NCBI GenBank assembly: GCA_964569025.1
Contig: CAZMSQ010000074.1
Span: forward strand, 1-6,923
From: CAZMSQ01 sp964569025
GTDB taxonomy: Bacteria > Bacteroidota > Bacteroidia > Chitinophagales > Saprospiraceae
Length of the DNA: 6,923 nt
Direction: 5' to 3'
The position numbers and the translations under genes were made by a program. Position 1 is the first letter of the stretch. Every line of letters begins with the position of its first letter. This document shows, piece by piece, positions 6,125-6,923 of this stretch. The notes under the pieces were generated by a model. It saw only the letters and a program-made list of their open reading frames with translations, had not been told where the DNA came from and did no database searches.

Positions 6125-6799
6125 TTATCCGATGGTGTAGCCCATTCCGGTTACTGTCTGGATGAGTTTTGTCTCAAAGGGGCGGTCAATTTTTTTTCTG
6201 AGGTAGGCCATATAGACGTCAATGATATTGGTGCCGGGGTCGAACTTCACTTTCCAGACTTTCTCCAGTAATTCTGCTCTTGAAACGACCCGTCCATGGT
6301 GCTGCATGAGATATTGAAGGAGGTAGAACTCTCGCGGCGTGAGGGCGATTTGCTGGCCGGAGCGGACAACTTGCTTTTTGTCGAGGTCCATTTCAAGATC
6401 TGCAATGAGCAGGTGTCGATCTTTTTTAAACAGGTCGGTACGTCGGCGCGTCAGGGCTCTGATTCTTGCAAGCAGCTCCTTAAATTCAAAGGGCTTTCCC
6501 ATGTAATCATCGGCTCCTCGTTCGAGCCCTTCTACAACGTCTTCGGTCTCATTCAGGGCCGTGAGCATCAGAATGGGTGTGACCAGAGCGAGGTGCTGCC
6601 GGAGGTGTTGGCATACATCCAATCCATTCAAGCCCGGCAGGATGAGGTCAAGAATAATGAGGTCATAGTCATGCTTTTCAGCGAGATGAAGGGCGAGGTT
6701 TCCATCAAAGGCCTGGGTGACTGAGTAGCCGGATTCTTCAAGACCCCGTTTGATGAATCCTGAAATGGAGGGTTCGTCTTCAGCAAGCAGAATATTCAT
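6125..6799 (-). CDS. OmpR/PhoB-family response regulator
   Basis: This 224-residue protein has the normal length for the family. The receiver domain (1-118) has the acidic pocket Glu7-Asp8, phosphoacceptor Asp51 in LIILDLILPGLNGLD, the switch Thr80 and Lys102 in YMGKPF (Gly101 is unusual where Thr or Val is common). The C-terminal winged-helix DNA-binding domain (about 126-224) has LTPREFYLLQYLMQHHGRVVSR, the recognition-helix region NIIDVYMAYLRKKID and the terminal hairpin IQTVTGMGYTIG. It is the cytoplasmic DNA-binding partner of the kinase encoded 25 bp downstream. Closest in style to CusR/QseB-like regulators, but that does not define its targets. Candidate targets are its own operon and the SulP gene; I could not identify convincing direct-repeat binding boxes. 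The ATG at 6797-6799 is fixed by the conserved MNILLAEDE beginning. Confidence 0.96.
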   Translation of the reverse strand: MNILLAEDEPSISGFIKRGLEESGYSVTQAFDGNLALHLAEKHDYDLIILDLILPGLNGLDVCQHLRQHLALVTPILMLTALNETEDVVEGLERGADDYMGKPFEFKELLARIRALTRRRTDLFKKDRHLLIADLEMDLDKKQVVRSGQQIALTPREFYLLQYLMQHHGRVVSRAELLEKVWKVKFDPGTNIIDVYMAYLRKKIDRPFETKLIQTVTGMGYTIG

Positions 6800-6822
6800 G
6801 TTGGAAGATAGTGATTCTGATG

Positions 6823-6921
6823 TTAATCTGGAGAAAGAGGGATTTTCTCTGCGTTGGATTTTTCAGAATGTTGAGGGAAGTCGTCATACCATGGGATGTT
6901 GGTTGAGAAAAGAAGGACAAA
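6823..6921 (-). CDS. possible C-terminal fragment of a gene upstream of the response regulator
   Basis: On the minus strand the frame entering from the window edge encodes about 32 residues, starting FVLLFSTNIPWYDDF and ending IPLSPD, then TAA at 6825-6823. That is 23 bases before the response regulator start, a spacing that would suit an operon. The composition is plausible for protein, but another minus frame is also open here, and the stretch may simply be the promoter region of the two-component operon. A plus-strand ATG at 6891 also opens a frame to the window end (MGCWLRKEGQN). None of these can be confirmed from so little sequence. Confidence 0.2.
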   Translation of the reverse strand, partial: FVLLFSTNIPWYDDFPQHSEKSNAEKIPLSPD

Positions 6922-6923
6922 AC

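Noticed and set aside
6296..6724. Plus-strand 142-codon frame opposite the response regulator
   Set aside because: It is antisense to a full-length OmpR-type regulator and has no motif of its own.

Overview
The window looks like chromosomal DNA of a member of the Bacteroidota. The strongest marker is a secreted hydrolase (1821-2960) whose last 70 residues form a type IX secretion sorting domain (LYPNP motif, then DVTHLADGLYSL). The starts of all five complete genes also lack a recognisable Shine-Dalgarno sequence, as is usual in this phylum. The class cannot be fixed from the sequence; the GTAG-type hairpin repeats would fit a large-genome, free-living lineage, but that is inference.

Layout from left to right. 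Positions 1-36 probably hold the last codons of a plus-strand gene that starts outside the window, followed by a strong GC-rich terminator (61-98). Positions 126-593 hold a degenerate tandem array of about ten 43-45 bp units. The units alternate between two spacer types (A and B), and a block of four units is duplicated (194-372 and 373-549). The best-preserved units contain a hairpin with a 9-bp stem headed by GTAG. The array runs directly into the stop codon of a minus-strand gene (591-1664) for a secreted, lipoprotein-like predicted beta-propeller of the phytase-like/SdiA-regulated type. Divergent from it, across a 156-bp spacer, is the plus-strand gene for the T9SS-secreted esterase/PHB-depolymerase-like hydrolase (1821-2960).

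The right half is a minus-strand group in transcription order: an OmpR/PhoB-type response regulator (6799-6125), a membrane sensor histidine kinase (6099-4774) and a SulP-family anion transporter with a STAS-like tail (4691 or 4637 to 2964). The regulator and kinase are 25 bp apart and form a clear two-component operon. The transporter lies 82-136 bp downstream and may be co-transcribed or have its own promoter. Its stop codon is 3 bp from the stop codon of the convergent hydrolase gene. A plausible reading is that the two-component system senses an envelope or ionic condition and that anion (sulfate or bicarbonate) uptake is one output, but nothing in the sequence proves the signal or the target.

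The feature most worth following is the repeat array. Its nested period, GTAG-headed hairpins, placement in the 3' untranslated region of the propeller gene and donation of that gene's stop codon are visible in the sequence. No complete new system (CRISPR, toxin-antitoxin, defence island, mobile element with transposase) is visible.
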